NCBI GenBank assembly: GCA_018369555.1
Contig: JAGZCC010000008.1
Location: 1 to 50,827 of the forward strand
DNA: 50,827 bases
Source: Thomasclavelia spiroformis
GTDB lineage: Bacteria > Bacillota_I > Bacilli_A > Erysipelotrichales > Coprobacillaceae
Direction: 5' to 3'
Position numbers and translations under genes: made by a program. This document shows positions 17,580 to 26,991 of the stretch, in pieces. The notes under the pieces were generated by a model. The model searched no databases, had not been told where the DNA came from, and worked only from the letters and a program-made list of their open reading frames with translations. Position 1 is the stretch's first letter, and every line of letters starts with the position of its first letter.

Positions 17580-18616
17580 AACAAAAGTTATTAGTTTTAT
17601 GCGGGGGGCAGTCAAGTGAACATATTGTTTCTAGAATGTCTTGTACGTCAGTATTAAATAATTTAAATCGAGATAAGTATGAGATTACGTTGATTGGAAT
17701 TGATTTGGATGGCAAATGGTATTGCTTGGATCTTGCTCAAGATGATTTAGCGTTAGATAGTTGGCTTGAAAATAGTGTTAAAGTTGAAAATGTTTTTGAC
17801 TTATTAAAAGAACACGATGTTGCTTTTCCGGTTTTACATGGGTTATATGGTGAAGATGGAACGATTCAAGGATTATTTGAATTAACTAAAATACCATATG
17901 TAGGAGCACGGGTACTATGTTCAAGTGTTTCAATGGATAAGATATATACAAAAAAAATTCTGGATACAGTTAAAATTCCTCAAGTTAAATCAGCTTATGT
18001 AAAAAAACGTTATGATGATAAATTAGTAGTTATAACAAAAGATTTTGAAGAAATTTATGATGTTGAAGAATATATTGTAAATGAAATAGGACTACCTTGT
18101 TTTATTAAAGCTAGTCGTTCAGGCTCAAGTTTAGGATGTTATCGTTGTGATAATCAAGAAGATTTAATTGATAAACTAGAAGCAGCAGCTAAATATGATC
18201 GTCATATTGTGGTGGAAGAAAATATTGATTGTATTGAGTTAGAAACAGCTGTTTTAGGTAATGATGATGTAATTGTTTCTCGAGTTGGTCAAATTATGCC
18301 TCATGGTGAGTTTTATACGTTTGAATCTAAATATGAAGATGTTAAGAGTAAAACATGTATACCGGCATTAGTTGATGAAAATATTCAAGAAAAAATTAGA
18401 GAATATGCAGTTAAGGCATTTAAGGCAGTTGATGGTCATGGATTAAGTAGAGTAGATTTTTTCTTGGATAAGAAAACAAATAATATTTATTTAAATGAAA
18501 TAAATACTATGCCTGGTTTTACAAAAATTTCGATGTATCCTCAATTGATGAATGACTTTGGAATTAGTTATTCTGAGTTGTTGGATAAACTAATTGAATT
18601 GGCAATGGAAAAATAA
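17576..18616 (+). CDS. ddl: D-alanine--D-alanine ligase
   Basis: A 346-residue ATP-grasp enzyme that joins two D-alanines for peptidoglycan. Key motifs are LCGGQSSEHIVS at the N-terminus, FPVLHGLYGEDGTIQG, KASRSGSSLGCYRC in the ATP-binding domain, and LSRVDFFLD with YLNEINTMPGFT at the metal site. The start is a GTG at 17576, which overlaps the murF stop by 4 bases, with GAAGGAG upstream; an ATG would not be available there. Gene order murF-ddl is reversed compared with Bacillus (ddl-murF). The region just beyond is AT-rich and only a weak terminator is seen. Confidence 0.96.
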   Translation: MKQKLLVLCGGQSSEHIVSRMSCTSVLNNLNRDKYEITLIGIDLDGKWYCLDLAQDDLALDSWLENSVKVENVFDLLKEHDVAFPVLHGLYGEDGTIQGLFELTKIPYVGARVLCSSVSMDKIYTKKILDTVKIPQVKSAYVKKRYDDKLVVITKDFEEIYDVEEYIVNEIGLPCFIKASRSGSSLGCYRCDNQEDLIDKLEAAAKYDRHIVVEENIDCIELETAVLGNDDVIVSRVGQIMPHGEFYTFESKYEDVKSKTCIPALVDENIQEKIREYAVKAFKAVDGHGLSRVDFFLDKKTNNIYLNEINTMPGFTKISMYPQLMNDFGISYSELLDKLIELAMEK

Positions 18617-18638
18617 TTTAGAAAAAAGCATGTTATTG

Positions 18639-18670
18639 CAACAATTAATTTGATATATTGGTTGTTTTTT
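18639..18670 (+). terminator. Weak terminator after ddl
   Basis: CAACAAT (18639-18645) can pair with ATTGGTTG (18657-18664) with one bulge, followed by TTTTTT. Confidence 0.4.
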
Positions 18671-18734
18671 AGATTGAGAGATGTTTTTTTAGAATTTAGT
18701 AGATTATTATTATTAATAAAATTGTTTAAAAAGG

Positions 18735-18763
18735 TTGACTTAAATTGAATTAAGGACTATTAT
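18735..18763 (+). promoter_or_regulatory. σA promoter of the ilv-leu T-box operon
   Basis: TTGACT (18735-18740), 17-base spacer and TATTAT (18758-18763), about 60 bases ahead of the T-box stem I. Confidence 0.6.
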
Positions 18764-18814
18764 ATGTTCAATAACATAACTTAAATACTTTGATAGGAAC
18801 TAGTAAATAAATAT

Positions 18815-19075
18815 ATTGATTATAGAGAAATCCTGGATGGTGGAAAGGATTATTGATAATTTATTGAACTCATCCTTGAGTGGAGCACTGAATTTAATTT
18901 AGTAGGTGGCTACGGAATGCAACCGTTATCTAGCAAAAGTATGAACTATGAATAATAGCGTACTTACTGAGGTTAATATCGTGAGGTATTAGCGAATTGA
19001 GGTGGAACCACGGGGTTAGTATACTCTCGTCCTCAAAATGATTTTGTATGTCATTTTGAGTGCGAGAGTTTTTTT
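18815..19075 (+). promoter_or_regulatory. T-box riboswitch, leucine (CUC) type, with its terminator
   Basis: Stem I has a distal hairpin AATCC/GGATT (18829-18851) and a specifier region at 18866-18871 whose codon in the usual position is CTC (18869-18871), a leucine codon. The hallmark T-box AGGTGGAACCACG is at 19000-19012. The terminator stem ACTCTCG (19023-19029) and CGAGAGT (19063-19069), strengthened by a second complementary stretch inside, is followed by seven Ts. Uncharged leucine tRNA should read CTC and stabilise the antiterminator, so the operon is turned on when leucine is short. The first gene is leuA, which agrees with the specifier. Confidence 0.95.
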
Positions 19076-19114
19076 ATAAGTATTTATTATGAAAGAATAG
19101 GAGGAAAGAAAATA

Positions 19115-20788
19115 GTGAAATATCAAAAGTATAAGAGATTTGAACCAATCAATTTTAAAGAACGTACTTGGCCTGATAAACAAATTAAAAAAGCTCCAAT
19201 ATGGGTTTCTGTTGATTTACGTGATGGTAATCAAGCATTGATTACCCCTATGAAAATTGAAGAAAAAGTAGAGATGTTTCAACTCTTAGTTGATATGGGA
19301 TTTAAAGAAATAGAAGTTGGTTTTCCTTCTTCGAGTCAAATAGAATATGATTTTCTAAGAATTTTAATTGAAGAAAACTTAATTCCTGATGATGTTACAG
19401 TTCAAGTGTTAACTCAAGCTAGGGAACATTTGATTAGAAAAACATTTGAAGCATTAAAGGGATTAAATCGAGCAATCGTACATGTTTATAACTCTACTTC
19501 TACTCTACAAAGAGATGTAGTTTTTCATAAAAATAAAGAAGAAATTAAGCAAATTGCGGTTGATGGTGTAAAATTAGTTAAAGAATTAAGTAAAGAGTTT
19601 GAAGGGGAAGTAATTCTTGAATATTCACCAGAAAGTTTTACAGGAACTGAATTGGATTATGCATTAGAAGTATGTGAAGCAGTAATGGACGAATGGGGAG
19701 CAAATGAAAATAAAAAGGTAATTATTAACTTACCATCAACAGTTGAAATGTCAACACCAAATGTTTATGCTGATCAAATAGAATGGATATCAACACATTT
19801 TAAAAATCGTAATCGAGTTATTTTATCGCTTCATACACATAATGATCGAGGGTGTGGTGTAGCAGCTACTGAATTAGGTATTTTAGCAGGTGCTGATCGT
19901 GTTGAAGGAACTTTGTTTGGTAATGGAGAAAGAACTGGAAATCTTGATATTATAAATGTAGCATTGAATATGTTTACTCAAGGAGTTGATCCTAAACTTG
20001 ATATAAGTAATATTAATCATTTAAAACATGTTTATGAAAAATGTACCAAAATGGAAATTCCACCACGACAACCATATGTTGGAAATTTAGTTTTTACAGC
20101 ATTTTCTGGTAGTCATCAAGATGCGATAAATAAAGGAATGCATGTAATGCATGAAAGAAAAAGTGAAATTTGGGAAGTGCCTTATTTACCAATTGATCCA
20201 AGTGATTTAGGACGTCAATATGAACCGATTGTTCGAATTAATTCACAATCTGGTAAAGGTGGCGTTGCTTATGTTATGGAAAGTATGTATGGGTTCCATT
20301 TGCCAAAAGGATTACAAGTGAATTTTGCAAAGATAATTCAAGATATTAGTGAAGAAGAAGGAGAGGTTTCTCCTGAAAGAGTGTATGATACATTTATTGA
20401 AGAGTATGTTGATAATGAAGAACCTTATCGTTTTATTAAACAAAAATTAATTGATATAAGTGAAGATGAAAGTGAATATGAAAGAAGAGCAGAAATTACA
20501 ATTGAAGATCATGGTGAAGTTGTGACTTTAGTTGGCTATGGAAACGGGCCGATTGATGCAGTAAAAAATGCTTTGAATTCTCTTTCTGATATGCATACTC
20601 ATTTATTGGATTATAGTGAACATGCTTTAACTTCAGGCTCTAGTTCAAAAGCTGCAGCATATGTTTATTTAAGAATGAAAGGAAGCGCTTGCCAGGAATA
20701 TGGGGTAGGAATACATCCAAATATTACTACTGCAACAATTATGGCAATTATTTCTGGAATGAATCGTTTATCTCGAACAATGAAATAA
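19115..20788 (+). CDS. leuA: 2-isopropylmalate synthase (long type)
   Basis: A 557-residue enzyme for the first committed step of leucine synthesis: acetyl-CoA plus 2-ketoisovalerate gives 2-isopropylmalate. The N-terminal TIM barrel shows VDLRDGNQAL (near residue 33), EVGFPSSSQ and the metal motif LHTHNDRG; the C-terminal LeuA regulatory domain follows after a linker, ending with GIHPNITTATIMAIISGMNR. The length and the KYKRFEPINFKERTWPD start mark the longer LeuA form found in actinobacteria and some Firmicutes. Start is GTG 19115, with AGGAGG 7-12 bases upstream. It is the first gene behind the T-box and is probably feedback-inhibited by leucine, as in the family. Confidence 0.96.
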   Translation: MKYQKYKRFEPINFKERTWPDKQIKKAPIWVSVDLRDGNQALITPMKIEEKVEMFQLLVDMGFKEIEVGFPSSSQIEYDFLRILIEENLIPDDVTVQVLTQAREHLIRKTFEALKGLNRAIVHVYNSTSTLQRDVVFHKNKEEIKQIAVDGVKLVKELSKEFEGEVILEYSPESFTGTELDYALEVCEAVMDEWGANENKKVIINLPSTVEMSTPNVYADQIEWISTHFKNRNRVILSLHTHNDRGCGVAATELGILAGADRVEGTLFGNGERTGNLDIINVALNMFTQGVDPKLDISNINHLKHVYEKCTKMEIPPRQPYVGNLVFTAFSGSHQDAINKGMHVMHERKSEIWEVPYLPIDPSDLGRQYEPIVRINSQSGKGGVAYVMESMYGFHLPKGLQVNFAKIIQDISEEEGEVSPERVYDTFIEEYVDNEEPYRFIKQKLIDISEDESEYERRAEITIEDHGEVVTLVGYGNGPIDAVKNALNSLSDMHTHLLDYSEHALTSGSSSKAAAYVYLRMKGSACQEYGVGIHPNITTATIMAIISGMNRLSRTMK

Positions 20789-20805
20789 ACAGAAAGGAAA
20801 CTAGT

Positions 20806-21318
20806 ATGAATCGTTTAGTGTTGTCGTTATTAGTAGAAAATAATCCAGGTGTTTTAAGCAGAGTAGCAGGATTGTTTAGTCGCCGTGGTTATGGAATTGA
20901 AAGTTTGAGTGTAGGAAAAACAAATATTCCTAATATTTCAAGGATGACAGTGGTAGCTGTTGGTGATGAATTGATTTTAAATCAAATTGAAAAGCAATTA
21001 GGTAAACTGGTTGAAGTAATTGAGATATTTCCATTAAAACCAGAAGAATCAGTATATCGTGAACTGGTTTTAATTAAAGTGGAAGCTGATGAGATGCATC
21101 GTTCATCAATTGTTTCAATTGCCGATATATTTAGGGCACGAATTATTGATGTTGCACCATCATCGTTAGTTATCGAAGCAACTGGAGATCAATCAAAAAT
21201 TGATGGGTTGCTTACGATGTTAGAAGGGTTCAATATCGTTGAGATTGTTAGAACCGGATTATCGGGGATTAAACGAGGTCTTGGCGAAATTGATATAAAA
21301 AGTCATATTAATAAGTAA
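20806..21318 (+). CDS. ilvN: Acetolactate synthase small (regulatory) subunit
   Basis: A 170-residue regulatory subunit with an ACT domain (RLVLSLLVENNPGVLSRVAG, residues 3-22) and a C-terminal ALS_ss domain (ELVLIKVEADEMHRSSIV region, about 85-165). It activates the IlvB catalytic subunit and gives valine feedback inhibition. The true start is the ATG at 20806 with AGAAAGGAA upstream; the reading frame is open further back, into leuA, but that part is non-homologous. The catalytic subunit gene ilvB is the last gene of the operon, not adjacent, which is unusual. Confidence 0.93.
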   Translation: MNRLVLSLLVENNPGVLSRVAGLFSRRGYGIESLSVGKTNIPNISRMTVVAVGDELILNQIEKQLGKLVEVIEIFPLKPEESVYRELVLIKVEADEMHRSSIVSIADIFRARIIDVAPSSLVIEATGDQSKIDGLLTMLEGFNIVEIVRTGLSGIKRGLGEIDIKSHINK

Positions 21319-21335
21319 ATAGGGGGTTAAGAAAA

Positions 21336-22352
21336 ATGGCTAAAATTTTTTATGAATCAGATTGTGATTTATCTTTATTAGATGGTAAAACTGTTGCAAT
21401 TATTGGATATGGTTCTCAGGGACATGCTCATGCATTGAATTTAAAAGAATCAGGAGTTAATGTAATCATTGGATTATACGAAGGTTCTAAATCTTGGAAA
21501 AGAGCTGAAGAACAGGGGTTTGAAGTTTATACTTCTGCAGAAGCAGCTAAAAAAGCTGACATCATCATGATTTTAATTAATGATGAATTACAAGCTAAAT
21601 TATATAAAGAATCAATTGAACCAAACTTAGAAGAAGGTAATATGTTAATGTTTGCTCATGGATTCAATATTCACTTTGGACAAATCGTACCACCTAAAAA
21701 TGTTGATGTAACTATGGTTGCACCAAAAGGACCTGGACATACAGTACGTAGTGAATACCAAGCTGGTAAAGGAGTTCCTTGCTTAGTTGCAGTTGAACAA
21801 GATGCCACAGGTCGTGCTCAAGATATTGCTTTAGCATATGCATTAGCTATCGGTGGAGCAAGAGCTGGTGTTCTTGAAACTGATTTTAGAACTGAAACAG
21901 AAACAGATTTATTTGGTGAACAAGCAGTATTATGTGGTGGGGTTTGTGCATTAATGCAAGCTGGTTTTGAAACTTTAGTAGAAGCTGGATATGATCCAAG
22001 AAATGCTTACTTTGAATGTATCCATGAAATGAAATTAATCGTAGATTTAATTTATCAATCAGGATTTGCGGGTATGAGATACTCAATTTCTAATACTGCT
22101 GAATATGGTGATTATATTACTGGACCAAAAATCATTACAGAAGATACTAAAAAAGCAATGAAACAAGTATTAAAAGACATCCAAGATGGTACATTTGCAA
22201 AAGACTTCTTATTAGATATGTCAGCTGCTGGTGGACAAGCTCACTTCAAAGCAATGAGAAAATTAGCAAGTGAACATATTTCTGAAAAAACTGGGGAAGA
22301 TGTTAGAAAATTATATTCTTGGTCTGATGAAGATAAATTAATCAATAACTAA
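21336..22352 (+). CDS. ilvC: Ketol-acid reductoisomerase (class I)
   Basis: A 338-residue enzyme that isomerises and reduces acetolactate (or acetohydroxybutyrate) with NAD(P)H, the second step of valine and isoleucine synthesis. The Rossmann glycine motif is IIGYGSQGHAHALNL (near residues 22-36). Metal ligands are in DLFGEQAVLCGG (Asp and Glu) and ECIHEMKLIVDL. The size is that of class I. The cofactor loop after β2 reads YEGSKSWKRAEE, with Ser and Lys-Arg residues, suggesting NADPH use, though this needs assay. RBS AGGGGGTTAAG precedes the ATG. A cascade of hairpins separates it from leuC. Confidence 0.97.
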   Translation: MAKIFYESDCDLSLLDGKTVAIIGYGSQGHAHALNLKESGVNVIIGLYEGSKSWKRAEEQGFEVYTSAEAAKKADIIMILINDELQAKLYKESIEPNLEEGNMLMFAHGFNIHFGQIVPPKNVDVTMVAPKGPGHTVRSEYQAGKGVPCLVAVEQDATGRAQDIALAYALAIGGARAGVLETDFRTETETDLFGEQAVLCGGVCALMQAGFETLVEAGYDPRNAYFECIHEMKLIVDLIYQSGFAGMRYSISNTAEYGDYITGPKIITEDTKKAMKQVLKDIQDGTFAKDFLLDMSAAGGQAHFKAMRKLASEHISEKTGEDVRKLYSWSDEDKLINN

Positions 22353-22360
22353 AAGATTAA

Positions 22361-22428
22361 TACAACACACAATTGTGTGTTGTAAATAAAGAGTAAAATT
22401 TACTCTTTATTTACAACCTACAAAGGTT
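22361..22428 (+). repeat. Three overlapping hairpins between ilvC and leuC
   Basis: H1 is a 24-bp perfect palindrome at 22361-22384. H2 (22379-22417) has 19-base perfect arms around a single central base and shares 6 bases with H1, so both cannot form fully at once. H3 (22415-22428, AACCT/AGGTT) shares bases with the end of H2 and sits 10 bases ahead of the leuC ribosome site. None ends in a long T-run. They may adjust mRNA processing or leuC translation. Confidence 0.6.
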
Positions 22429-22450
22429 AAAAATAAGGGGGATATAGATA

Positions 22451-23725
22451 ATGGCAATGACAATGACACAAAAGATATTAGCTGATCATGCTGGAATGGA
22501 GGCAGTTACAGCTGGGCAGTTAATTGAAGCAAAATTGGATGTGGTTATGGCTAATGATATTACAGGGCCAATGGCACTGCCAATTTTTAGACAGATGGCA
22601 GATAAGGTTTTTAATAAAGATAAAGTAGTATTAGTGCCAGATCATTTTACGCCAAATAAAGATATTAAATCCGCAGAGAATTCTAAAGCAATTTTAGATT
22701 TTTCAAATGAACAAGATTTAACGTATCATATGGAACAAGGAAAATGTGGTGTAGAACATGCAATTTTACCGGAAATGGGAATTGTAGTAGCTGGTGAATG
22801 TATTATTGGAGCAGATTCTCATACTTGTTCATATGGTGCTTTGGGGGCTTTTTCAACTGGAGTTGGGACAACTGATATTGCTACAGGAATGGCAACTGGA
22901 GAGTTATGGTTTAAGGTACCTGAAGCGATTAAATTCGTTTTGACTGGTAAACCATCAAAATATGTTAGTGGTAAAGATATTATTTTGCATATAATTAATG
23001 AGATTGGTGTTGATGGTGCTTTATATAAATCAATGGAATTTGTAGGCGATGGAATTAAATATTTAACTATGGATGATCGTTTTACTATTTGTAATATGGC
23101 AATCGAAGCAGGAGCTAAAAATGGTATTTTCCCAGTTGATGATCAAACAATTGCTTATATGAAAGAACATTCTAAAAAGGATTATAAAGTATATACAGCC
23201 GATGAAGATGCTGTATATGAAAGAGTAATTGAAATTGATTTAAGTAAGGTTCGACCAACTGTGGCTTTTCCTCATTTACCGGGAAATGGACATACAATTG
23301 ATGAAATTGAAGGAATGGAACCAATTTATATTGATCAAGTCGTAATAGGTTCTTGTACTAATGGAAGAATTAGTGATTTACGAAAGGCAGCAGCTATTTT
23401 AAAGGGTAAAAAAGTTGCTCGTAATGTAAGAGTTATGGTTGTTCCAGCGACACAGAAAATCTTTTTACAGTGTATTGTTGAAGGATTGGCTGAAATTTTT
23501 GTTGAAGCTGGATGTGCATTTAATACATCAAGTTGCGGACCTTGTATGGGGGGGCATATGGGTGTTATGGCTAAAGGTGAAAAATGTGTTTCAACTACAA
23601 ATCGTAATTTTGTAGGAAGAATGGGGGATACTGAAGCATTGATTTATTTAGCTTCTCCAGAAGTTGCTGCGGCAAGTGCAATTGCTGGATATATTGCAAA
23701 TCCTGAAAAAGTAGGTGAAGAATAA
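22451..23725 (+). CDS. leuC: 3-isopropylmalate dehydratase large subunit
   Basis: A 424-residue aconitase-family subunit (shorter, archaeal/Clostridium-type than the 466-residue proteobacterial form). It isomerises 2- to 3-isopropylmalate with LeuD through a [4Fe-4S] cluster; the ligand cysteines lie in IGSCTNGR and in SSCGPCMGGH. HSDEH-like VGADSHTCSYGALG is also conserved. The ATG at 22451 follows AAGGGGGAT. The stop overlaps the leuD start by one base (TAATG). It follows the ilvC hairpins, so it could be made at a different level from ilvC. Confidence 0.96.
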   Translation: MAMTMTQKILADHAGMEAVTAGQLIEAKLDVVMANDITGPMALPIFRQMADKVFNKDKVVLVPDHFTPNKDIKSAENSKAILDFSNEQDLTYHMEQGKCGVEHAILPEMGIVVAGECIIGADSHTCSYGALGAFSTGVGTTDIATGMATGELWFKVPEAIKFVLTGKPSKYVSGKDIILHIINEIGVDGALYKSMEFVGDGIKYLTMDDRFTICNMAIEAGAKNGIFPVDDQTIAYMKEHSKKDYKVYTADEDAVYERVIEIDLSKVRPTVAFPHLPGNGHTIDEIEGMEPIYIDQVVIGSCTNGRISDLRKAAAILKGKKVARNVRVMVVPATQKIFLQCIVEGLAEIFVEAGCAFNTSSCGPCMGGHMGVMAKGEKCVSTTNRNFVGRMGDTEALIYLASPEVAAASAIAGYIANPEKVGEE

Positions 23726-24204
23726 TGAAAATATATAAATATGGAGATAATGTTGATACTGATGTAATTATTCCTGCACGTTATTTAAATTCTTTTGATG
23801 CAAAAGAATTAGCCAGTCATGCAATGGTGGATATTGATCCTGATTTTGCAAAAACTGTTGAAATTGGAGATATTATTGTAGCTGGAAAGAATTTTGGATG
23901 TGGTTCTTCAAGAGAACATGCCCCATTATGTTTAAAAACAGCGGGAACAAAATGTGTAATCGCAAAAAGTTTTGCACGTATTTTTTATCGAAATGCCATT
24001 AATATTGGTTTTCCAATTATGGAGTGTCCCGAAGCGGTTGATGGAATTGATGAAGGTGATGAAGTAACTGTTGATTTTTCAACTGGAATAATCACTAATG
24101 TTACTAAAGGAACATCTTTTCAAAGTCAGCCATTTCCAGAATTTTTACAAAAAATGATTGAAGTAGATGGTTTGGTTAACTATGTAAATTCAAAGAAAGG
24201 GTAG
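23725..24204 (+). CDS. leuD: 3-isopropylmalate dehydratase small subunit
   Basis: A 159-residue aconitase swivel subunit that completes LeuCD. Typical sequences are GDNVDTDVIIPARYL (residues 7-21), NFGCGSSREHAPL and FARIFYRNAINIG. Its short size is that of the partner of the archaeal-type LeuC, about 160-170 residues. It starts in the leuC stop codon, so translational coupling will give matching amounts of both subunits. Confidence 0.96.
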   Translation: MKIYKYGDNVDTDVIIPARYLNSFDAKELASHAMVDIDPDFAKTVEIGDIIVAGKNFGCGSSREHAPLCLKTAGTKCVIAKSFARIFYRNAINIGFPIMECPEAVDGIDEGDEVTVDFSTGIITNVTKGTSFQSQPFPEFLQKMIEVDGLVNYVNSKKG

Positions 24205-24209
24205 AAATT

Positions 24210-25292
24210 ATGGAGAAAAATATTACAGTAATTAAAGGCGATGGAATTGGACCGGAAATTGTTAATGAAGCGGTAAAAGTATTAGATGCAATTGCTGATA
24301 AATATAATCATAAATTTAATTATACACATATCTTGATGGGTGGGGCTTCAATTGATGAATATGGGGTTCCATTAACTGATGAAGCATTGGAAATTGCTAA
24401 AAACGGAGATAGTGTTTTACTTGGGTCAATTGGAGGTGATACGACAACATCACCATGGTATAAATTAGAACCAAATCTTCGTCCTGAAGCAGGATTGTTG
24501 AAAATTAGAAAAGAGCTTGGTTTATTTGCAAACTTAAGACCGGCAGTTTTATATGATGAATTAAAAGGTGCTTGTCCATTAAAAGAAGAGTTAACAGCTG
24601 GTGGTTTTGATATGATGATCATGCGAGAACTTACAGGTGGATTATATTTTGGAAAACGTTCGACTAAGGAAGAAAATGGTCAAATGATTGCCTATGATTC
24701 AATGAGTTATAGTGAAACTGAAATTAGAAGAATTGCAAAAAGAGCTTTTGAAATTGCAATGAAACGAAATAAAAAAGTCACTAGTGTTGATAAAGCAAAT
24801 GTTATTGATACATCTAGATTATGGCGTAAAGTTGTAAGTGAAGTGGCTGAGGATTATCCAGAAGTTACTTTAGAACATATGCTAGTTGATAATTGTGCGA
24901 TGCAATTAGTTAGGGATCCAAAGCAATTTGATGTGATTTTAACAGAAAATATGTTTGGGGATATTTTAAGTGATGAGGCAAGTATGGTAACTGGTTCAAT
25001 TGGAATGTTATCGAGTGCTTCGCTTCGTGAAGATAAATTTGGAATGTATGAGCCAAGTCATGGTAGTGCACCGGATATTGCTGGTAAAAATATTGCTAAT
25101 CCAATTGCAACTATTTTGTCAGCGGCAATGATGTTACGTTATTCTTTTGATTTGGATGAAGAGGCTAATGTCATTGAAGAAGCAATTGAAAAGGTATTGA
25201 AACAAGGGTATCGTACCAGTGATATTATGTCAGATGATAAAATTTTAGTTGGTACTAAAGAAATGGGCGACTTAATCGTTGCTAATATTTAA
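24210..25292 (+). CDS. leuB: 3-isopropylmalate dehydrogenase
   Basis: A 360-residue NAD-dependent enzyme for the third leucine step. Motifs: GDGIGPEIV (near residue 10), GSIGG, RELTGGLYFG, the catalytic Tyr and Lys regions (YSETEIRRIAKRAFE and VDKANVID), the metal-binding VDNCAMQLVRDPKQFDVI and GDILSDEAS, and the nucleotide loop EPSHGSAPDIAGKNIANPIA. It lies 5 bases after leuD. Confidence 0.97.
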   Translation: MEKNITVIKGDGIGPEIVNEAVKVLDAIADKYNHKFNYTHILMGGASIDEYGVPLTDEALEIAKNGDSVLLGSIGGDTTTSPWYKLEPNLRPEAGLLKIRKELGLFANLRPAVLYDELKGACPLKEELTAGGFDMMIMRELTGGLYFGKRSTKEENGQMIAYDSMSYSETEIRRIAKRAFEIAMKRNKKVTSVDKANVIDTSRLWRKVVSEVAEDYPEVTLEHMLVDNCAMQLVRDPKQFDVILTENMFGDILSDEASMVTGSIGMLSSASLREDKFGMYEPSHGSAPDIAGKNIANPIATILSAAMMLRYSFDLDEEANVIEEAIEKVLKQGYRTSDIMSDDKILVGTKEMGDLIVANI

Positions 25293-25303
25293 GGGGGTAA
25301 ATT

Positions 25304-26980
25304 ATGCGTAGTGATAATGTGAAAAGTGGGACTGAAAGAGCACCACACCGTTCTTTGTTTAATGCATTAGGTTATACTGATGAAGAGTTACAACGTCCTT
25401 TGATTGGAGTCGTAAATTCATATAATGAAATTGTGCCAGGACATATGAATCTTGATAAGATTGCAGATGCGGTAAAGAAAGGAATTTATTTAGCCGGTGG
25501 GGTACCTGTTGAAGTTCCAGCGATTGCTGTATGTGATGGAATTGCAATGAATCATACGGGAATGAAATATTCTTTAGTAACTCGTGAATTGATTGCCGAT
25601 AGTACGGAAGCTTTAGCTACCGCTCATCAGTTTGATGGTTTGGTAATGATTCCTAACTGTGATAAAAATGTACCAGGACTATTAATGGCAGCTGCCCGTT
25701 TAAATATTCCTACTGTATTTGTTTCTGGTGGACCAATGTTAGCTGGTCGTAAAGTTGATGGAAATAAAACATGTTTATCATCATTGTTTGAAGCAGTAGG
25801 GCAGTTTAATGCGGGAAAAATTAGTGAAGATAAACTTCATGAAATTGAACAAAAAGCTTGTCCAACATGTGGTTCTTGTTCAGGAATGTATACTGCTAAT
25901 TCAATGAATTGTTTAACTGAGGTTTTAGGAATGGGACTTAAAGGTAATGGAACTATTCCAGCAGTATATTCACAAAGAATTCGTTTAGCAAAACATGCTG
26001 GGATGCAAATTATGGAATGTATTAAAAAAGATATTAAACCAAGAGATATTATGACTAAAGAAGCATTTTATAATGCCCTTACTATTGATATGGCACTTGG
26101 ATGTTCAACAAATTCAATGCTTCATTTACCGGCTATTGCTCATGAAGCTGGGGTTGAATTGAATTTGGAAATTGCCAATGAAATTAGTAAAAAAACACCT
26201 AATTTATGTCACTTAGCACCTGCTGGGGATACATTTATGGAAGATTTAAATGATGCTGGTGGTGTATATGCGGTAATGAATGAAATTAATAAATTAGGGT
26301 TATTGTACACAGATATTATGACCGTAACAGGTAAAACAGTTGGTGAAAATATTAAAGAATGTATTAATTTAAATCCTGAAATTATTCGTCCAGTTGAAAA
26401 TCCATATGCACCATATGGAGGAATTGCAGTTTTAAAAGGGAATATTGCACCAAATGGTGCGGTTGTAAAACAATCTGCAGTAGCTCAAGAAATGATGGTT
26501 CATAAAGGACCAGCACGTGTATTTGATAGTGAAGATGAAGCAATTGTGGCTATTAGGGCTGGAAAAATTGTTAAAGGTGATGTTGTTGTTATTCGTTATG
26601 AAGGACCTAAGGGTGGACCAGGAATGAGAGAAATGTTATCGCCAACTAGTGAAATTGCTGGAATGGGCTTAGATAAGGACGTTGCATTGATTACAGATGG
26701 TCGTTTTTCTGGGGCAACACGTGGAGCTTCGATTGGGCATGTGTCACCTGAAGCAGCAGCAGGGGGACCTATTGCTTTAATTGAAGAAGGTGATATTATT
26801 GATATTAATATTTTAGAACATTCTATAAACGTTGAATTAAGTGATGAAGAATTGGCTAGACGTAAAGTTAATTGGCAACCAAGAAAACCGAAAATTACTA
26901 CTGGTTATCTAGTAAGGTATGCATCAATGGTAACTTCTGCTGATCGTGGGGCAATTCTTGAAGCTAAAGAAGAAAATTAA
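25304..26980 (+). CDS. ilvD: Dihydroxy-acid dehydratase
   Basis: A 558-residue iron-sulfur enzyme for the third step of valine/isoleucine synthesis. Cluster cysteines appear in IPNCDKNVPGLLM, in CPTCGSCSGMYTANSMN and near LGCSTNSMLH; DGRFSGATRGASIGHVSPEAA lies near the C-terminus. The ATG follows a GGGGG ribosome site, 11 bases after leuB. The Ile/Val enzyme sits among leu genes, so the whole branched pathway is expressed under the leucine T-box. Confidence 0.97.
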   Translation: MRSDNVKSGTERAPHRSLFNALGYTDEELQRPLIGVVNSYNEIVPGHMNLDKIADAVKKGIYLAGGVPVEVPAIAVCDGIAMNHTGMKYSLVTRELIADSTEALATAHQFDGLVMIPNCDKNVPGLLMAAARLNIPTVFVSGGPMLAGRKVDGNKTCLSSLFEAVGQFNAGKISEDKLHEIEQKACPTCGSCSGMYTANSMNCLTEVLGMGLKGNGTIPAVYSQRIRLAKHAGMQIMECIKKDIKPRDIMTKEAFYNALTIDMALGCSTNSMLHLPAIAHEAGVELNLEIANEISKKTPNLCHLAPAGDTFMEDLNDAGGVYAVMNEINKLGLLYTDIMTVTGKTVGENIKECINLNPEIIRPVENPYAPYGGIAVLKGNIAPNGAVVKQSAVAQEMMVHKGPARVFDSEDEAIVAIRAGKIVKGDVVVIRYEGPKGGPGMREMLSPTSEIAGMGLDKDVALITDGRFSGATRGASIGHVSPEAAAGGPIALIEEGDIIDINILEHSINVELSDEELARRKVNWQPRKPKITTGYLVRYASMVTSADRGAILEAKEEN

Positions 26981-26991
26981 GGGGGATTGTT

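Noticed and set aside
20689..20805. Open frame extending ilvN upstream into leuA
   Set aside because: The extra 39 residues are a shifted reading of the leuA end; the ribosome site and homology begin at 20806.
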